A stretch of DNA of 64,000 nt from Streptomyces sp. WM4235. GTDB lineage: Bacteria; Actinomycetota; Actinomycetes; Streptomycetales; Streptomycetaceae. The stretch covers positions 1 to 64,000 of the forward strand of contig NZ_LGDE01000371.1 of the NCBI RefSeq assembly GCF_001279725.1, given 5' to 3'. The notes under the pieces were generated by a model. It was not told where the DNA came from and ran no database searches. It saw only the letters and a program-made list of their open reading frames with translations. The position numbers and the translations under genes were made by a program. This document shows, piece after piece, positions 1-8,873 of the stretch (within the stretch, counting starts at the first letter, position 1; each line of letters begins with the position of its first letter).

Positions 1-278
1 CTCCCACGCCGACCCCGACGCCCACTCCCACTCCCACGCCGACCCCGACGCCCACGCCCACCCCCAAGCCGACGCCGACCCCTACTCCCACGCCGACCCC
101 CACACCGACCCCGAAGCCGTCACCCACGCCCACTCCCACCCCGAAGCCCAGTCCGACGCCCAGTCCTACGGCGAGCGCCGGCCCCACCGCGTCCCCGAGC
201 GCGAGGCCCACCGCGTCCCCGACGGCCACGGTGAAGCCGCGCCCGACCCCCACCCGGCCTGCCGCGGAAACCCCGTAG
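1..278 (+). CDS. Pro/Thr-rich C-terminal tail of a truncated protein
   Basis: Only the 3' end of this gene is in the window. The reading frame is open from base 3 to the TAG at 276-278. The first 45 or so codons are an alternating Pro-Thr repeat (PTPTPTPKPT type) that grades into a Pro/Ser/Ala/Thr tail ending in RPAAETP. Such tails usually form extended linkers or wall-spanning stalks in secreted actinobacterial proteins, but no domain is visible here and no function can be assigned. The repetitive DNA (ccc-acg-ccg-acc units) is prone to slippage. Confidence 0.7.
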   Translation, partial: PTPTPTPTPTPTPTPTPTPTPKPTPTPTPTPTPTPTPKPSPTPTPTPKPSPTPSPTASAGPTASPSARPTASPTATVKPRPTPTRPAAETP

Positions 279-357
279 CCGAACGGTTCTCATCTCGCCC
301 CCGCGTTGCTACGGTGCCTCCTCCCTGACGCCCCATCAGATACCGGAGGCCCCCGGC

Positions 358-498
358 ATGCGCGCTCTCGTCGCCGCCGCCATCGGGCTGGTCGCCGCGC
401 TGGCCCTCGTCCTCGCCATCACGGCGTTCGGGGTGCCGGACGGCACGACCTCGCCCAAGCCCCTGCTCACCACCGCGCCCACCGCGCCCGGAAAGTAG
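358..498 (+). CDS. small single-pass membrane protein (46 aa)
   Basis: This short frame starts at ATG 358 and ends at TAG 496-498. It encodes one hydrophobic N-terminal helix (about residues 4-24, Ala/Leu/Val-rich) followed by a short Pro/Thr-rich tail ending PGK. It lies 12 bp upstream of the DUF3068 gene on the same strand, so the two are probably co-transcribed. From memory it resembles the tiny SPW_0924-type proteins annotated next to DUF3068 genes in Streptomyces. No function is known. The start is supported by a purine-rich stretch (GGAGG at about 346-350) 7-8 nt upstream. Confidence 0.7.
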   Translation: MRALVAAAIGLVAALALVLAITAFGVPDGTTSPKPLLTTAPTAPGK

Positions 499-510
499 AG
501 GAGGCCCGCC

Positions 511-1482
511 ATGCGACGCAGAGCGAGCCTCGTCCTGCTTGCCGCCGCCGTGTTCTGCGCGGCCCTCGCACCGCTGATGCGCTGGTACGCGTACCCCCGG
601 CTCGCCAAGATCCCGCCCGGGCAGTACCAGGAGATGGTCCTGGAGGCCAAGGGCGCGACCCTTCTCGACTACACCGCCGGCATGACGCCCAAGAAGGTCG
701 ACAAGGTCACCATCGTCCAGACCCTCAAGGGCAACGTCGAGGCGTCGAAGGAGATCGAGGCGAGCGCAGGCAAGGACGTGGTCGTCTGGGACACCCTGAC
801 CCACATCATGGGACCGGACGGGAAGATGGTCTCCCAGATCCCCGAGCGCTACGTCTTCGACGCCCACACCCAGGACCCGGTGCACGCCACCGGCGAGATG
901 GTCGACGGGGACCCGGTCAAGCGCGAGGGCATCGAGTTCAAGTGGCCGTTCTTCACCGAGCCCCGCGATTACCTGTACTTCGACGCGCAGACCCGCGGCT
1001 CCTCGCCGATCCACTACGTCGGTCCGCGCACCTTCAAGGGAATGGACGTCTACTACTTCGAGCAGACCATCCCGTGGACCAAGGTGGCGCTGCCGAAGAA
1101 GATGCCGATCGAGGGCATCGACCCGAAGACGTTCGAGCAGAACACCGGCACCAGCCTCTGGTACACGGCCAAGGCGATGTTCTGGGTCGACCCGGTGACC
1201 GGGGCACCCGTCAACGCCGAACAGGACATCCGGCAGGAGATGCGCGGCGGCATCGCGGCCGGTGCCCAGGACGGCAAGCTCACCGTCTTCGCCGGACACG
1301 TGACGATGCGCGAGGACTACGCCGAGTACACCCGCGAACTGGTCGCCGCGAACCGCGTCAAGGTCCTCGCCCTCCACACGTACGCCCCCCTCGGCCTCGC
1401 GGTCGGCGGGCTCGCCCTGTTCGGCCTGGCCCTGTGGCTGGAGGCGCGCGCCCGCCGCCCCGAGGAACCGGTCGGCGCCTGA
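511..1482 (+). CDS. DUF3068 / PorA-family membrane protein
   Basis: The 323-aa protein has an N-terminal membrane helix (about residues 5-25), a large central extracytoplasmic domain and a C-terminal helix (about 290-313) followed by a short Arg-rich tail. This is the layout of the DUF3068 family, sometimes labelled porin PorA family because of distant similarity to corynebacterial proteins. The biochemical role in Streptomyces is unknown. An AGAGGAGG ribosome site lies 6 nt before ATG 511. The stop codon sits in the first unit of a 20-bp tandem repeat (1471-1550). Confidence 0.8.
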   Translation: MRRRASLVLLAAAVFCAALAPLMRWYAYPRLAKIPPGQYQEMVLEAKGATLLDYTAGMTPKKVDKVTIVQTLKGNVEASKEIEASAGKDVVVWDTLTHIMGPDGKMVSQIPERYVFDAHTQDPVHATGEMVDGDPVKREGIEFKWPFFTEPRDYLYFDAQTRGSSPIHYVGPRTFKGMDVYYFEQTIPWTKVALPKKMPIEGIDPKTFEQNTGTSLWYTAKAMFWVDPVTGAPVNAEQDIRQEMRGGIAAGAQDGKLTVFAGHVTMREDYAEYTRELVAANRVKVLALHTYAPLGLAVGGLALFGLALWLEARARRPEEPVGA

Positions 1483-1550
1483 CCCGACCGGCCGGCGCCT
1501 GACCCGACCGGGCAGTGCCCGACCCGACCGGTCAGCGCCTGAGCCGGGCG
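1471..1550. repeat. four tandem 20-bp units spanning two convergent stop codons
   Basis: Units begin at 1471, 1491, 1511 and 1531 and share the core GCGCCTGACCCGACCG with a few substitutions. The first contains the stop of the DUF3068 gene and the last contains the stop and final codons (R-R) of hrpB. The whole space between these convergent genes is repeat. Confidence 0.85.
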
Positions 1551-4099
1551 TTGGTGTGTCGGGTCGGCTCGGCCGTCGCCGGATCCTGCGGCCACGGGTG
1601 CTTGGGGTAGCGACCGCGCAGCTCGGCGCGAACGGCCTGGTAGCCACCGGCCCAGAAGGACGCCAGGTCGGCGGTGACCGCCGCCGGCCTGCCGGCGGGC
1701 GACAGCAGATGGACCAGTACGGGCACCCCCGCCACCCGGGGCGTCTCGGCCCACCCGAACAACTCCTGGAGCTTGACCGCCAGCACCGGCTGCTCGCCCG
1801 AGTAGTCGACGCGGACGCGTGAGCCGCTGGGCACCTCGATGCGTTCCGGCGCCAACTCGTCGAGCCGGCCGGCCTCCCCGCCGGCCCAGGGCAACAGCCG
1901 GTTCAGCGCCTGCCCGGCATCGATCCGGCCCAGGTCGGAGCGGCGTCGGGCCCGGGACAGCTCGGGCTCCAGCCACTCGTCGGCCCGGTCCACCAACGCC
2001 GAGTCGTCGGCCACGTCGGGCCACGCGCCCCCGAGCGCCCGGTGCAGGAACCCCAGCCGGGCCCGCAACGCCCGCGCGTCCTGCGACCAGCGCAGCAGAC
2101 CCAGCCCCTCCGAGCGGAGCCCGTCGAGCAGGGCGCCCCGCACGAGCGCCGGGTCCGGGCTCTTCAACGGGCGCGCCGCGAGTTCGATCGCCCCGAGCCG
2201 GGTGACGCTCCGGGCCACCAGGTCACCGTCCTCCCAGCGGACCTCCTCGCCCGACCGGAAGAGGTGCCCCGCCGCCGCGCGGGCGGTTTCCTCGTCGAGC
2301 GGCGCCGCGAGCCCGACCCGCGCCGACGCCGCGTGCGGCGGCCGGTCCGCCACGGCCACCGCCAACCAGGGCGCGCTGCGCAGCCCGGAGCCGTCACCGA
2401 GCGCGGCGGCCGTCCCCGACGCCATCAGGAAGGCGCCCTCGCCCCTGGCCCGCGCCACCCGCTCCGGGAACGCGAGCGCGGCCACCAACCCGGCGGCGGC
2501 GTCGTCGGAGAGCGGACCCCGCCCCACCGGACCCCGCCCGAGGGGATCCCCCACCGGTACGGCGGCCTCCCGCGACGCCGAGGAGCCGGGCTCCCGCGCG
2601 GCCCGCTCCAGCCGACGGACTTCCGTCCGCCACCGGTGGCCGTACGCGTCCCCGCCCTGCCGGGCCCGCCGCCAGGCACCGGCCAGATCGTCCCCGTACT
2701 CCCGCGGCGGCTCCTCGCTCAGCAGGGCCACCAGCTCCGCCGCCCGCCGGGCACCGAGCGCGGCCGCGCCGTCCAGCAGCGCACGCGCCAACCGCGGGTG
2801 CAGTCCGAGCCGGGCCATCCGCAGCCCGCGCCCGGTCGGCCGCCCGGCGGAGTCCACCGCGCCCACCGCGCGCAGCACCTCCCGCGCCGCGCCCATCGCC
2901 CCGGCCGGCGGCGGATCCGGCAACGCCAGGCCTGCGGCGTCCGGGTCTCCCCAGCAGGCCGCCTGCAGCGCGAACTGCGCCAGGTCCGCGATCCGGATCT
3001 CCGGCGCGGGAAACGCGGTCAGCCGCGCGTCCTCGGCCTGCGACCAGCAGCGATACACCGCCCCCGGCGCCTCGCGGCCGGCCCGACCCGCCCGCTGACG
3101 ACCCGCCGCGCGCGAAGCCCGCACCGTCGCCAGGGCGCCCAGCCCCCGGGCGTGGTCCACCCGGGGCTCGCGGGCCAGCCCCGAGTCCACGACCACCCTC
3201 ACACCCGGCACGGTCAGGCTCGACTCCGCGACCGCCGTCGCCAGGATCACCCGGCGGTGCTCCGCCGGCCGCAGCGCCGCGTCCTGGACGGCCGCCGGGG
3301 CGCGACCGTGGATCTGCACCACCTCCGCGTCGACCCCGCCCAGCTGCCCGGCCACCCGGCCCAGCTCACCGACGCCCGGCAGGAAGCACAGGACATCGCC
3401 GGAACGTTCCGCCAGCGCTCGCCGCACCACCGACGCGACGTGCGTCAGCTGCGCCGGATCCACCCGCAACCCGTGCGGCGGCCGCACGGGACGCGCCGGC
3501 GGCGCCCACACGACCTCCACCGGGTACGAGACGCCGGCCGTCTCCACCACCGGCGCGCCGCCCAGCACCCGCGACCACCCGGCCGCGTCGGTCGTCGCCG
3601 AGGCCGCCACCAGCCGCAGCTCCGGGCGCAGGGTCTCGCGTACGTCCACCAGGAAGGCGGCGACCGTGTCGGCGTCCAGATGGCGCTCGTGGCACTCGTC
3701 CAGGATCACCACGTCCACCCCCGCCAGCTCCTGGTCCCGCTGGAGCCGCTGGAGCAGGACACCCGTGGTCACCACCTCCACCACCGTGTCGGGGCCCACC
3801 ACCCGCTCCCCGCGCACAGTGAAGCCCACCGAACCGCCGACCGTCTCGCCCAGCAACCACGCCATCCGCCGCGCCGCCGCCCGCGCCGCGATCCGACGCG
3901 GCTCGGCCACCACGACCCGACGCGGCGGCCCGCCCCCGGCCGGGTCCGTCAGACCCGCCAGGACCAGCGGCACCAGCGTGGTCTTGCCGGTGCCCGGCGG
4001 CGCGCACAACACCGCCGCGCCCTGCCCGTCCAGGGCGGCCACGAGCGCGGGCACGGCGCCCCGTACGGGGAGGGAGTCGAGTTCGGCGCGGCGGATCAA
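1532..4099 (-). CDS. hrpB: ATP-dependent RNA helicase HrpB
   Basis: This 855-aa DEAH/RHA-type superfamily 2 helicase matches the usual HrpB length of about 820-860 aa. Walker A is PPGTGKT (GTGKT at 36-40), motif II is DECH (134-137) within LDECHERH, and motif III is SAT (167-169). The helicase C-terminal domain follows (about 210-370), then the HA2-like and HrpB C-terminal regions ending near the conserved RYPKHPWP segment. The substrate of HrpB is not established. The gene starts 4 bp after the stop of the methyltransferase gene on the same strand, so the two are likely one transcript. Its last codons lie in a tandem repeat. Confidence 0.93.
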   Translation of the reverse strand: MIRRAELDSLPVRGAVPALVAALDGQGAAVLCAPPGTGKTTLVPLVLAGLTDPAGGGPPRRVVVAEPRRIAARAAARRMAWLLGETVGGSVGFTVRGERVVGPDTVVEVVTTGVLLQRLQRDQELAGVDVVILDECHERHLDADTVAAFLVDVRETLRPELRLVAASATTDAAGWSRVLGGAPVVETAGVSYPVEVVWAPPARPVRPPHGLRVDPAQLTHVASVVRRALAERSGDVLCFLPGVGELGRVAGQLGGVDAEVVQIHGRAPAAVQDAALRPAEHRRVILATAVAESSLTVPGVRVVVDSGLAREPRVDHARGLGALATVRASRAAGRQRAGRAGREAPGAVYRCWSQAEDARLTAFPAPEIRIADLAQFALQAACWGDPDAAGLALPDPPPAGAMGAAREVLRAVGAVDSAGRPTGRGLRMARLGLHPRLARALLDGAAALGARRAAELVALLSEEPPREYGDDLAGAWRRARQGGDAYGHRWRTEVRRLERAAREPGSSASREAAVPVGDPLGRGPVGRGPLSDDAAAGLVAALAFPERVARARGEGAFLMASGTAAALGDGSGLRSAPWLAVAVADRPPHAASARVGLAAPLDEETARAAAGHLFRSGEEVRWEDGDLVARSVTRLGAIELAARPLKSPDPALVRGALLDGLRSEGLGLLRWSQDARALRARLGFLHRALGGAWPDVADDSALVDRADEWLEPELSRARRRSDLGRIDAGQALNRLLPWAGGEAGRLDELAPERIEVPSGSRVRVDYSGEQPVLAVKLQELFGWAETPRVAGVPVLVHLLSPAGRPAAVTADLASFWAGGYQAVRAELRGRYPKHPWPQDPATAEPTRHTNARLRR

Positions 4100-4103
4100 G
4101 GGA

Positions 4104-4952
4104 TCAGTCCCTTTCGCAGACGAAGATCGCGGTGCCGGGGATCAGGTTGCCGCGCAGCGGGGACCAGCCGCCCCACTCCTGACTGTTCCACTCGGGCCAC
4201 TGCGGCTCCACCAGGTCCACCAGACGGAACCCGCCCGCGACCACGTCCCGGACCCGGTCGCCGATCGTGCGGTGGTGCTCCACGTACAGCGCCTCGCCCC
4301 GCTCGTCCTGCTCGACGTACGGGGTCCGGTCGAAGTAGGAGGCGGACACCGACAGTCCCTCCGGCCCGGGCTCGTCGGGGAACGCCCACCGGACGGGGTG
4401 GGTCACGGAGAAGACCCAGCGGCCGCCGGGCCGCAGCACGCGGTGCACCTCCCGCATCACGTTCACCGGGTCCGCGACGAAGGGGACCGCCCCGTAGGAG
4501 GAGCAGGCCAGGTCGAAGGAGCCGTCGCGGAAGGGCAGCCGCCCGGCGTCGGCCTCGACGAGGGGGATGTCGTCCCCGATCCGCAGGGCGTGCTGGAGCT
4601 GGCGGTGCGAGAGGTCCAGGGCGACCGGGCGGGCCCCCTGGGCGGCCAGCCAGCGCGAGCACTGGGCGGCGCCGGCGCCGATCTCCAGGACGTCCCGACC
4701 CGCGAGGGAGGCGGTGGGCCCCAGGAGCCCGGCGTCGGCCTCGTCGAGCCCCTCCGGGCCCCAGACGAACCGGTCGTCGCCCAGGAACGCGCCGTGATCG
4801 CTCTGGTACTCGTCGGCGTTGCGGTCCCACCAGCTCCGGCTGGCGCGACTGCTCTCCGCCTCCGACGCGTCACGGCGCGTGGCCTCGGCGTCGTCCCCGG
4901 CGCCGCCGTCGGCTCCGAGCACTTCTTCGTGGGCGTAGTCCTCTTGGTTCAT
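4104..4952 (-). CDS. class I SAM-dependent methyltransferase
   Basis: The frame extends to 5084, but ATG 4952 (MNQEDYAHEE) is preferred: the upstream 44 residues are Arg/Pro-rich and look non-coding. The 282-aa product has an acidic N-terminal stretch, then SWWDRNADEY and the Rossmann-type SAM site DVLEIGAGAAQCSRWLA, followed by VALDLS, DAGRLPFRDGSFDLACSSYG and the VLRPGGRWVFSVTHP segment of the methyltransferase 11 fold. The substrate is unknown. It sits immediately upstream of hrpB, which hints at a link to RNA metabolism, but that is inference only. Confidence 0.85.
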   Translation of the reverse strand: MNQEDYAHEEVLGADGGAGDDAEATRRDASEAESSRASRSWWDRNADEYQSDHGAFLGDDRFVWGPEGLDEADAGLLGPTASLAGRDVLEIGAGAAQCSRWLAAQGARPVALDLSHRQLQHALRIGDDIPLVEADAGRLPFRDGSFDLACSSYGAVPFVADPVNVMREVHRVLRPGGRWVFSVTHPVRWAFPDEPGPEGLSVSASYFDRTPYVEQDERGEALYVEHHRTIGDRVRDVVAGGFRLVDLVEPQWPEWNSQEWGGWSPLRGNLIPGTAIFVCERD

Positions 4953-5134
4953 GGGGCCCGTCGTCGTAGTCTGCGAATGTCTGGGTGGCTGCCGTGGTGG
5001 CCGCGGGCGTCCGCCGACGCGCGCGCACCTCCGCGGACGTCTCGCGATTCGTTCGGGAAACCCCATCGGGGCCTGCCCGCACACGAATTGTGCCGGTTAT
5101 GCGGCGATCCGCCCGGGGTGTGCGCCTTCGCGCA

Positions 5135-5163
5135 TTGACCCTGCTGGGCTGCCCCCGTATGCT
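5135..5163 (+). promoter_or_regulatory. probable housekeeping-sigma promoter of rpsA
   Basis: TTGACC at 5135-5140 and TATGCT at 5158-5163 are separated by 17 bp, a near-ideal HrdB-type promoter. The predicted start is near 5170, giving rpsA a leader of about 190 nt. The rest of the 4953-5362 gap holds the leader hairpin listed separately and nothing else recognised. Confidence 0.8.
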
Positions 5164-5239
5164 ACAAGTTGCGCTGCGAGCCTGTGCTCCTCAGACCTAG
5201 CAGGCTGCGCTTGCATCTGTTGATGTCCCCTCGGTTTTC

Positions 5240-5272
5240 GAGGCCCTGCCGCCACAGCGGAAGAGGGGCCTC
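5240..5272 (+). promoter_or_regulatory. hairpin in the rpsA leader
   Basis: GAGGCCC (5240-5246) pairs with GGGCCTC (5266-5272), and inside it CCGC (5249-5252) pairs with GCGG (5257-5260). It lies about 90 nt before the rpsA start. S1 represses its own translation through its leader in E. coli; whether this hairpin does the same is inference. Confidence 0.5.
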
Positions 5273-5362
5273 CTTGGCTGTCCGGCTTAGGCAGATGCCG
5301 ATAAGGGCTCCCGGCGTAGCAGTACCTACGACTTTCTGTCCGTAACCGGAGCCCTTTCCCAC

Positions 5363-6883
5363 ATGACGAGCAGCACCGAGACCACCGCCACCACCCCTCC
5401 GCAGGTAGCGGTCAACGACATCGGCGACGCGGACGCGTTCCTCGCGGCCATCGACGAGACGATCAAGTACTTCAACGACGGCGACATCGTCGACGGCGTC
5501 ATCGTCAAGGTGGACCGGGACGAGGTTCTCCTCGACATCGGCTACAAGACCGAAGGCGTGATCCCGAGCCGCGAGCTCTCGATCAAGCACGACGTCGACC
5601 CGAACGAGGTCGTCAAGGTCGGCGACGAGATCGAGGCCCTGGTTCTCCAGAAGGAGGACAAGGAAGGCCGTCTCATCCTGTCCAAGAAGCGTGCTCAGTA
5701 CGAGCGCGCCTGGGGCACGATCGAGAAGATCAAGGAAGAAGACGGCATCGTCACCGGTACCGTCATCGAGGTCGTCAAGGGTGGTCTCATCCTCGACATC
5801 GGCCTCCGCGGCTTCCTGCCGGCCTCTCTCGTCGAGATGCGTCGCGTCCGCGACCTCCAGCCCTACGTGGGCAAGGAGCTCGAGGCGAAGATCATCGAGC
5901 TGGACAAGAACCGCAACAACGTGGTCCTGTCCCGCCGCGCCTGGCTCGAGCAGACCCAGTCCGAGGTTCGCCAGACGTTCCTCACCACCCTGCAGAAGGG
6001 TCAGGTCCGCTCCGGCGTCGTCTCCTCGATCGTCAACTTCGGTGCCTTCGTGGACCTGGGCGGCGTCGACGGTCTCGTGCACGTCTCCGAGCTCTCCTGG
6101 AAGCACATCGACCACCCGTCCGAGGTCGTCGAGGTCGGTCAGGAAGTCACCGTCGAGGTCCTCGACGTCGACATGGACCGCGAGCGTGTCTCCCTGTCGC
6201 TGAAGGCGACGCAGGAAGACCCGTGGCAGCAGTTCGCCCGGACCCACCAGATCGGTCAGGTCGTCCCGGGTAAGGTCACCAAGCTGGTTCCGTTCGGTGC
6301 GTTCGTCCGCGTGGACGAGGGCATCGAGGGTCTGGTCCACATCTCCGAGCTGGCCGAGCGCCACGTGGAGATCCCGGAGCAGGTCGTCCAGGTCAACGAC
6401 GAGATCTTCGTCAAGGTCATCGACATCGACCTTGAGCGTCGCCGGATCTCGCTGTCGCTGAAGCAGGCCAACGAGTCCTTCGGTGCCGACCCGGCGTCGG
6501 TCGAGTTCGACCCGACCCTGTACGGCATGGCCGCGTCCTACGACGACCAGGGCAACTACATCTACCCCGAGGGCTTCGACCCCGAGACCAACGACTGGCT
6601 CGAGGGCTTCGACACCCAGCGCGAGACGTGGGAGCGCCAGTACGCCGAGGCGCAGGTCCGCTTCGAGCAGCACCAGGCCCAGGTCATCAAGAGCCGCGAG
6701 GCCGACGAGGCCGCCGCTGCCGAGGGTGCTGCCGCCCCCGCCGCCGGTGGCAACGCCGGTGCCGGTGCCGGTGTCTCCGGTGGTTCGTACTCCTCCGAGG
6801 GTGCGGACGAGACCTCCGGCGCCCTGGCGTCGGACGAGGCCCTTGCCGCCCTGCGCGAGAAGCTGGCCGGCGGCCAGAGCTGA
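5363..6883 (+). CDS. rpsA: 30S ribosomal protein S1
   Basis: The 506-aa protein carries four S1 (OB-fold) RNA-binding domains at about residues 41-110, 118-196, 210-285 and 296-370, the usual actinobacterial number (E. coli has six). Domains three and four carry the classic NFGAFVDLGGVDGLVHVSEL and PFGAFVRVDEGIEGLVHISEL cores (each a full S1 motif). An acidic, then Ala/Gly-rich C-terminal tail follows and ends LAGGQS. It promotes mRNA binding and unwinding on the small subunit. It is monocistronic: strong promoter upstream, strong terminator at 6943-6981. Confidence 0.97.
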   Translation: MTSSTETTATTPPQVAVNDIGDADAFLAAIDETIKYFNDGDIVDGVIVKVDRDEVLLDIGYKTEGVIPSRELSIKHDVDPNEVVKVGDEIEALVLQKEDKEGRLILSKKRAQYERAWGTIEKIKEEDGIVTGTVIEVVKGGLILDIGLRGFLPASLVEMRRVRDLQPYVGKELEAKIIELDKNRNNVVLSRRAWLEQTQSEVRQTFLTTLQKGQVRSGVVSSIVNFGAFVDLGGVDGLVHVSELSWKHIDHPSEVVEVGQEVTVEVLDVDMDRERVSLSLKATQEDPWQQFARTHQIGQVVPGKVTKLVPFGAFVRVDEGIEGLVHISELAERHVEIPEQVVQVNDEIFVKVIDIDLERRRISLSLKQANESFGADPASVEFDPTLYGMAASYDDQGNYIYPEGFDPETNDWLEGFDTQRETWERQYAEAQVRFEQHQAQVIKSREADEAAAAEGAAAPAAGGNAGAGAGVSGGSYSSEGADETSGALASDEALAALREKLAGGQS

Positions 6884-6942
6884 TCGCAGCAGCGCGTCAT
6901 GCCCTCGCGCCTCGGCGCGAGAGCGGGCTGAGCTGAGCTGAA

Positions 6943-6981
6943 CGACAAGGCCCGTCCCCTTCGAGGGGGCGGGCCTTGTCG
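6943..6981 (+). terminator. rpsA terminator
   Basis: An 18-bp stem (6943-6960 with 6964-6981, one G-T wobble) closes a TCG loop, about 60 nt after the rpsA stop. It is followed by CGTTTCCCC. This is a strong intrinsic terminator of the Streptomyces type with little U-tract. Confidence 0.88.
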
Positions 6982-6990
6982 CGTTTCCCC

Positions 6991-7041
6991 GTCGGCACGG
7001 CTTTCCCTGTCGGCACGGCTTTCGTCGTCGGCACGGCGCTT
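6991..7041. repeat. three tandem 18-bp units
   Basis: GTCGGCACGGCTTTC begins at 6991 and 7009 and a variant (GTCGGCACGGCGCTTC) at 7027, exactly 18 bp apart, directly after the rpsA terminator. No gene lies here. Confidence 0.75.
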
Positions 7042-7182
7042 CACCGGGCCCGCATCCGGGCATCCATCCCGCGCGGTGCGGGAGTTCGCGGCATTGCGTT
7101 CTCGTGAAGGCGGCCAACTGGGGAATGGTGGCGCCTCCTTGGACGTTCTTGGCAGAGAACACGGCGAGGAGGAGTGGTGGCG

Positions 7183-8121
7183 GTGCTTGATCCACAGGGT
7201 TTGTACGAATGGGACGCCAAGGGCCTGGCGGTGGCCGACATGGCGTTGGCCCAGGACTCGGCCGGGCTGGTCATGCTCTACCACTTCGAGGGGTACATCG
7301 ACGCGGGTGAGGCCGGCGAACAGATCGTCGAGCGACTCCTCGACACCCTGCCCCACCAGGTCGTGGCCCGCTTCGACGCGGACCGACTGGTGGACTACCG
7401 GGCCCGGCGCCCGCTCCTGACCTTCCAGCGCGACCACTGGGCGGAGTTCGAGGAACCCAAACTGGAGGTGCGCCTGGTCCAGGACGCCACCGGCGCGCCG
7501 TTCCTGCTGCTCTCCGGGCCCGAACCCGACGTCGAGTGGGAGCGCTTCGCGCTCGCCGTCCGCCAGATCGTCGAGCGGCTCGGCGTCCGGCTCGCCGTCA
7601 ACTTCCACGGCATCCCGATGGGCGTTCCGCACACCCGGCCCGTCGGCATCACCCCGCACGGCAACCGGACCGACCTGATGCCCGGACACCGCAGCCCGTT
7701 CGACGAGGCCCAGGTGCCCGGCAGCGCCGAGTCACTGGTCGAGTTCCGACTCGGCCAGTCCGGACACGACGTGCTCGGGGTCGCCGCCCACGTCCCGCAC
7801 TACGTCGCCCGCTCCCCGTACCCGGACGCGGCGCTGACGGTGCTGGAGGCGATCACGGCGGCGACCGGACTGGTCCTGCCCGCCGTGGCGCACGCCCTGC
7901 GCACCGAGGCCCACCGCACGCAGACCGAGATCGACCGTCAGATCCGGGAAGGCGACGAGGAACTGGTCGCCTTGGTCCAGGGCCTGGAGCACCAGTACGA
8001 CGCGGCCGCCGGCGCCGAGACCCGCGGCAACATGATCGCCGAGCCGGCCGAGATCCCGTCGGCGGACGAGATCGGGCGCGAGTTCGAGCGATTCCTTGCG
8101 GAGCGTGAGGGTGAGGGCTGA
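7183..8121 (+). CDS. PAC2 family protein
   Basis: The product (312 aa from GTG 7183) fits the PAC2 family, named for the proteasome assembly chaperone 2 of eukaryotes and widespread in actinobacteria with unknown function. Typical segments are [20 protein letters not shown] near the N terminus, [29 protein letters not shown] and [11 protein letters not shown]. In-frame GTG codons also occur at 7174 and 7177, but the GAGGAGGAG ribosome site at 7166-7174 is correctly spaced only for 7183. Actinobacteria have a proteasome, but a link is not shown. Confidence 0.88.
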   Translation: MLDPQGLYEWDAKGLAVADMALAQDSAGLVMLYHFEGYIDAGEAGEQIVERLLDTLPHQVVARFDADRLVDYRARRPLLTFQRDHWAEFEEPKLEVRLVQDATGAPFLLLSGPEPDVEWERFALAVRQIVERLGVRLAVNFHGIPMGVPHTRPVGITPHGNRTDLMPGHRSPFDEAQVPGSAESLVEFRLGQSGHDVLGVAAHVPHYVARSPYPDAALTVLEAITAATGLVLPAVAHALRTEAHRTQTEIDRQIREGDEELVALVQGLEHQYDAAAGAETRGNMIAEPAEIPSADEIGREFERFLAEREGEG

Positions 8122-8162
8122 ACCCGGCCCGTCCAGGGCCCGGGCCGTCTAGGCTGCCGAGC

Positions 8163-8768
8163 ATGCTGAAAGTAGGACTGACAGGCGGAATCGGCGCCGG
8201 CAAGAGCGAGGTCTCGCGACTGCTGGCGGGGTACGGGGCGGTCGTCGTCGACGCGGACCGCATCGCCCGCGAGGTCGTCGAGCCCGGTACACCCGGGCTC
8301 GCGGCCGTCGTGGCGGCGTTCGGGGAATCCGTGCTGACCCCCGAGGGGACGCTGGACCGGCCGCGACTGGGGTCGCTCGTCTTCACCGACGCGGAGAAGC
8401 TGCGAACGCTGAACGCGATCGTGCACCCGCTCGTCGGGGCACGGTCCGCCGAACTGGAGAGGGCCGCGGGCGCCGACGCGATCGTCGTGCACGACGTACC
8501 GCTGCTCACGGAGAACGGCCTGGCGTCCCTCTACGACCTGGTCGTCGTGGTGGACGCGTCGCCCGACACCCAACTGGCCCGGCTGACCGCACGGCGCGGC
8601 ATGACCGAGGACGAGGCGCGGTCGCGGATGGCGGCGCAGGCCACCCGCGAACAGCGGCTGGCCATCGCCACGCTCGTCATCGACAACGACGGGCCGCTGG
8701 AGGCGCTGGAACCACAGGTGCGCAAGGTGTGGGAAGAACTCACCGCACGGGCCGCCGCCGGGGAGTGA
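8163..8768 (+). CDS. coaE: dephospho-CoA kinase
   Basis: CoaE phosphorylates the 3'-hydroxyl of dephospho-CoA, the last step of coenzyme A synthesis. The 201-aa protein is the normal single-domain length. The P-loop GGIGAGKS is at residues 8-15, followed by [15 protein letters not shown], the HPLVG segment and the lid [13 protein letters not shown]. It follows the PAC2 gene by 41 bp. A -10-like TAGGCT lies at 8150-8155, so it may have its own promoter with a very short leader. Confidence 0.95.
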   Translation: MLKVGLTGGIGAGKSEVSRLLAGYGAVVVDADRIAREVVEPGTPGLAAVVAAFGESVLTPEGTLDRPRLGSLVFTDAEKLRTLNAIVHPLVGARSAELERAAGADAIVVHDVPLLTENGLASLYDLVVVVDASPDTQLARLTARRGMTEDEARSRMAAQATREQRLAIATLVIDNDGPLEALEPQVRKVWEELTARAAAGE

Positions 8769-8873
8769 GTGGCGGGTGGTGCGGGAAGGACCCTCCGGCG
8801 CGTGCCGGGCGCCCGGGAACAGCGGGCGCGGGCAAGGGCGTTGAACGTGTCCGCAGAGGGAAGGAAAGACATC

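Noticed and set aside
1..130. Regular repeats that could suggest a CRISPR array
   Set aside because: The units are 6-12 bp with no unique spacers and code for a Pro-Thr tail.
5180..5260. GGTTTTCGAGGCC as a possible tRNA T-arm
   Set aside because: No cloverleaf can be formed around it and the anticodon and acceptor arms are absent.
5162..7195. A 677-codon minus-strand frame opposite rpsA
   Set aside because: It is the antisense shadow of rpsA, rich in Val/Leu/Asp, with no domain, and rpsA itself is certain.
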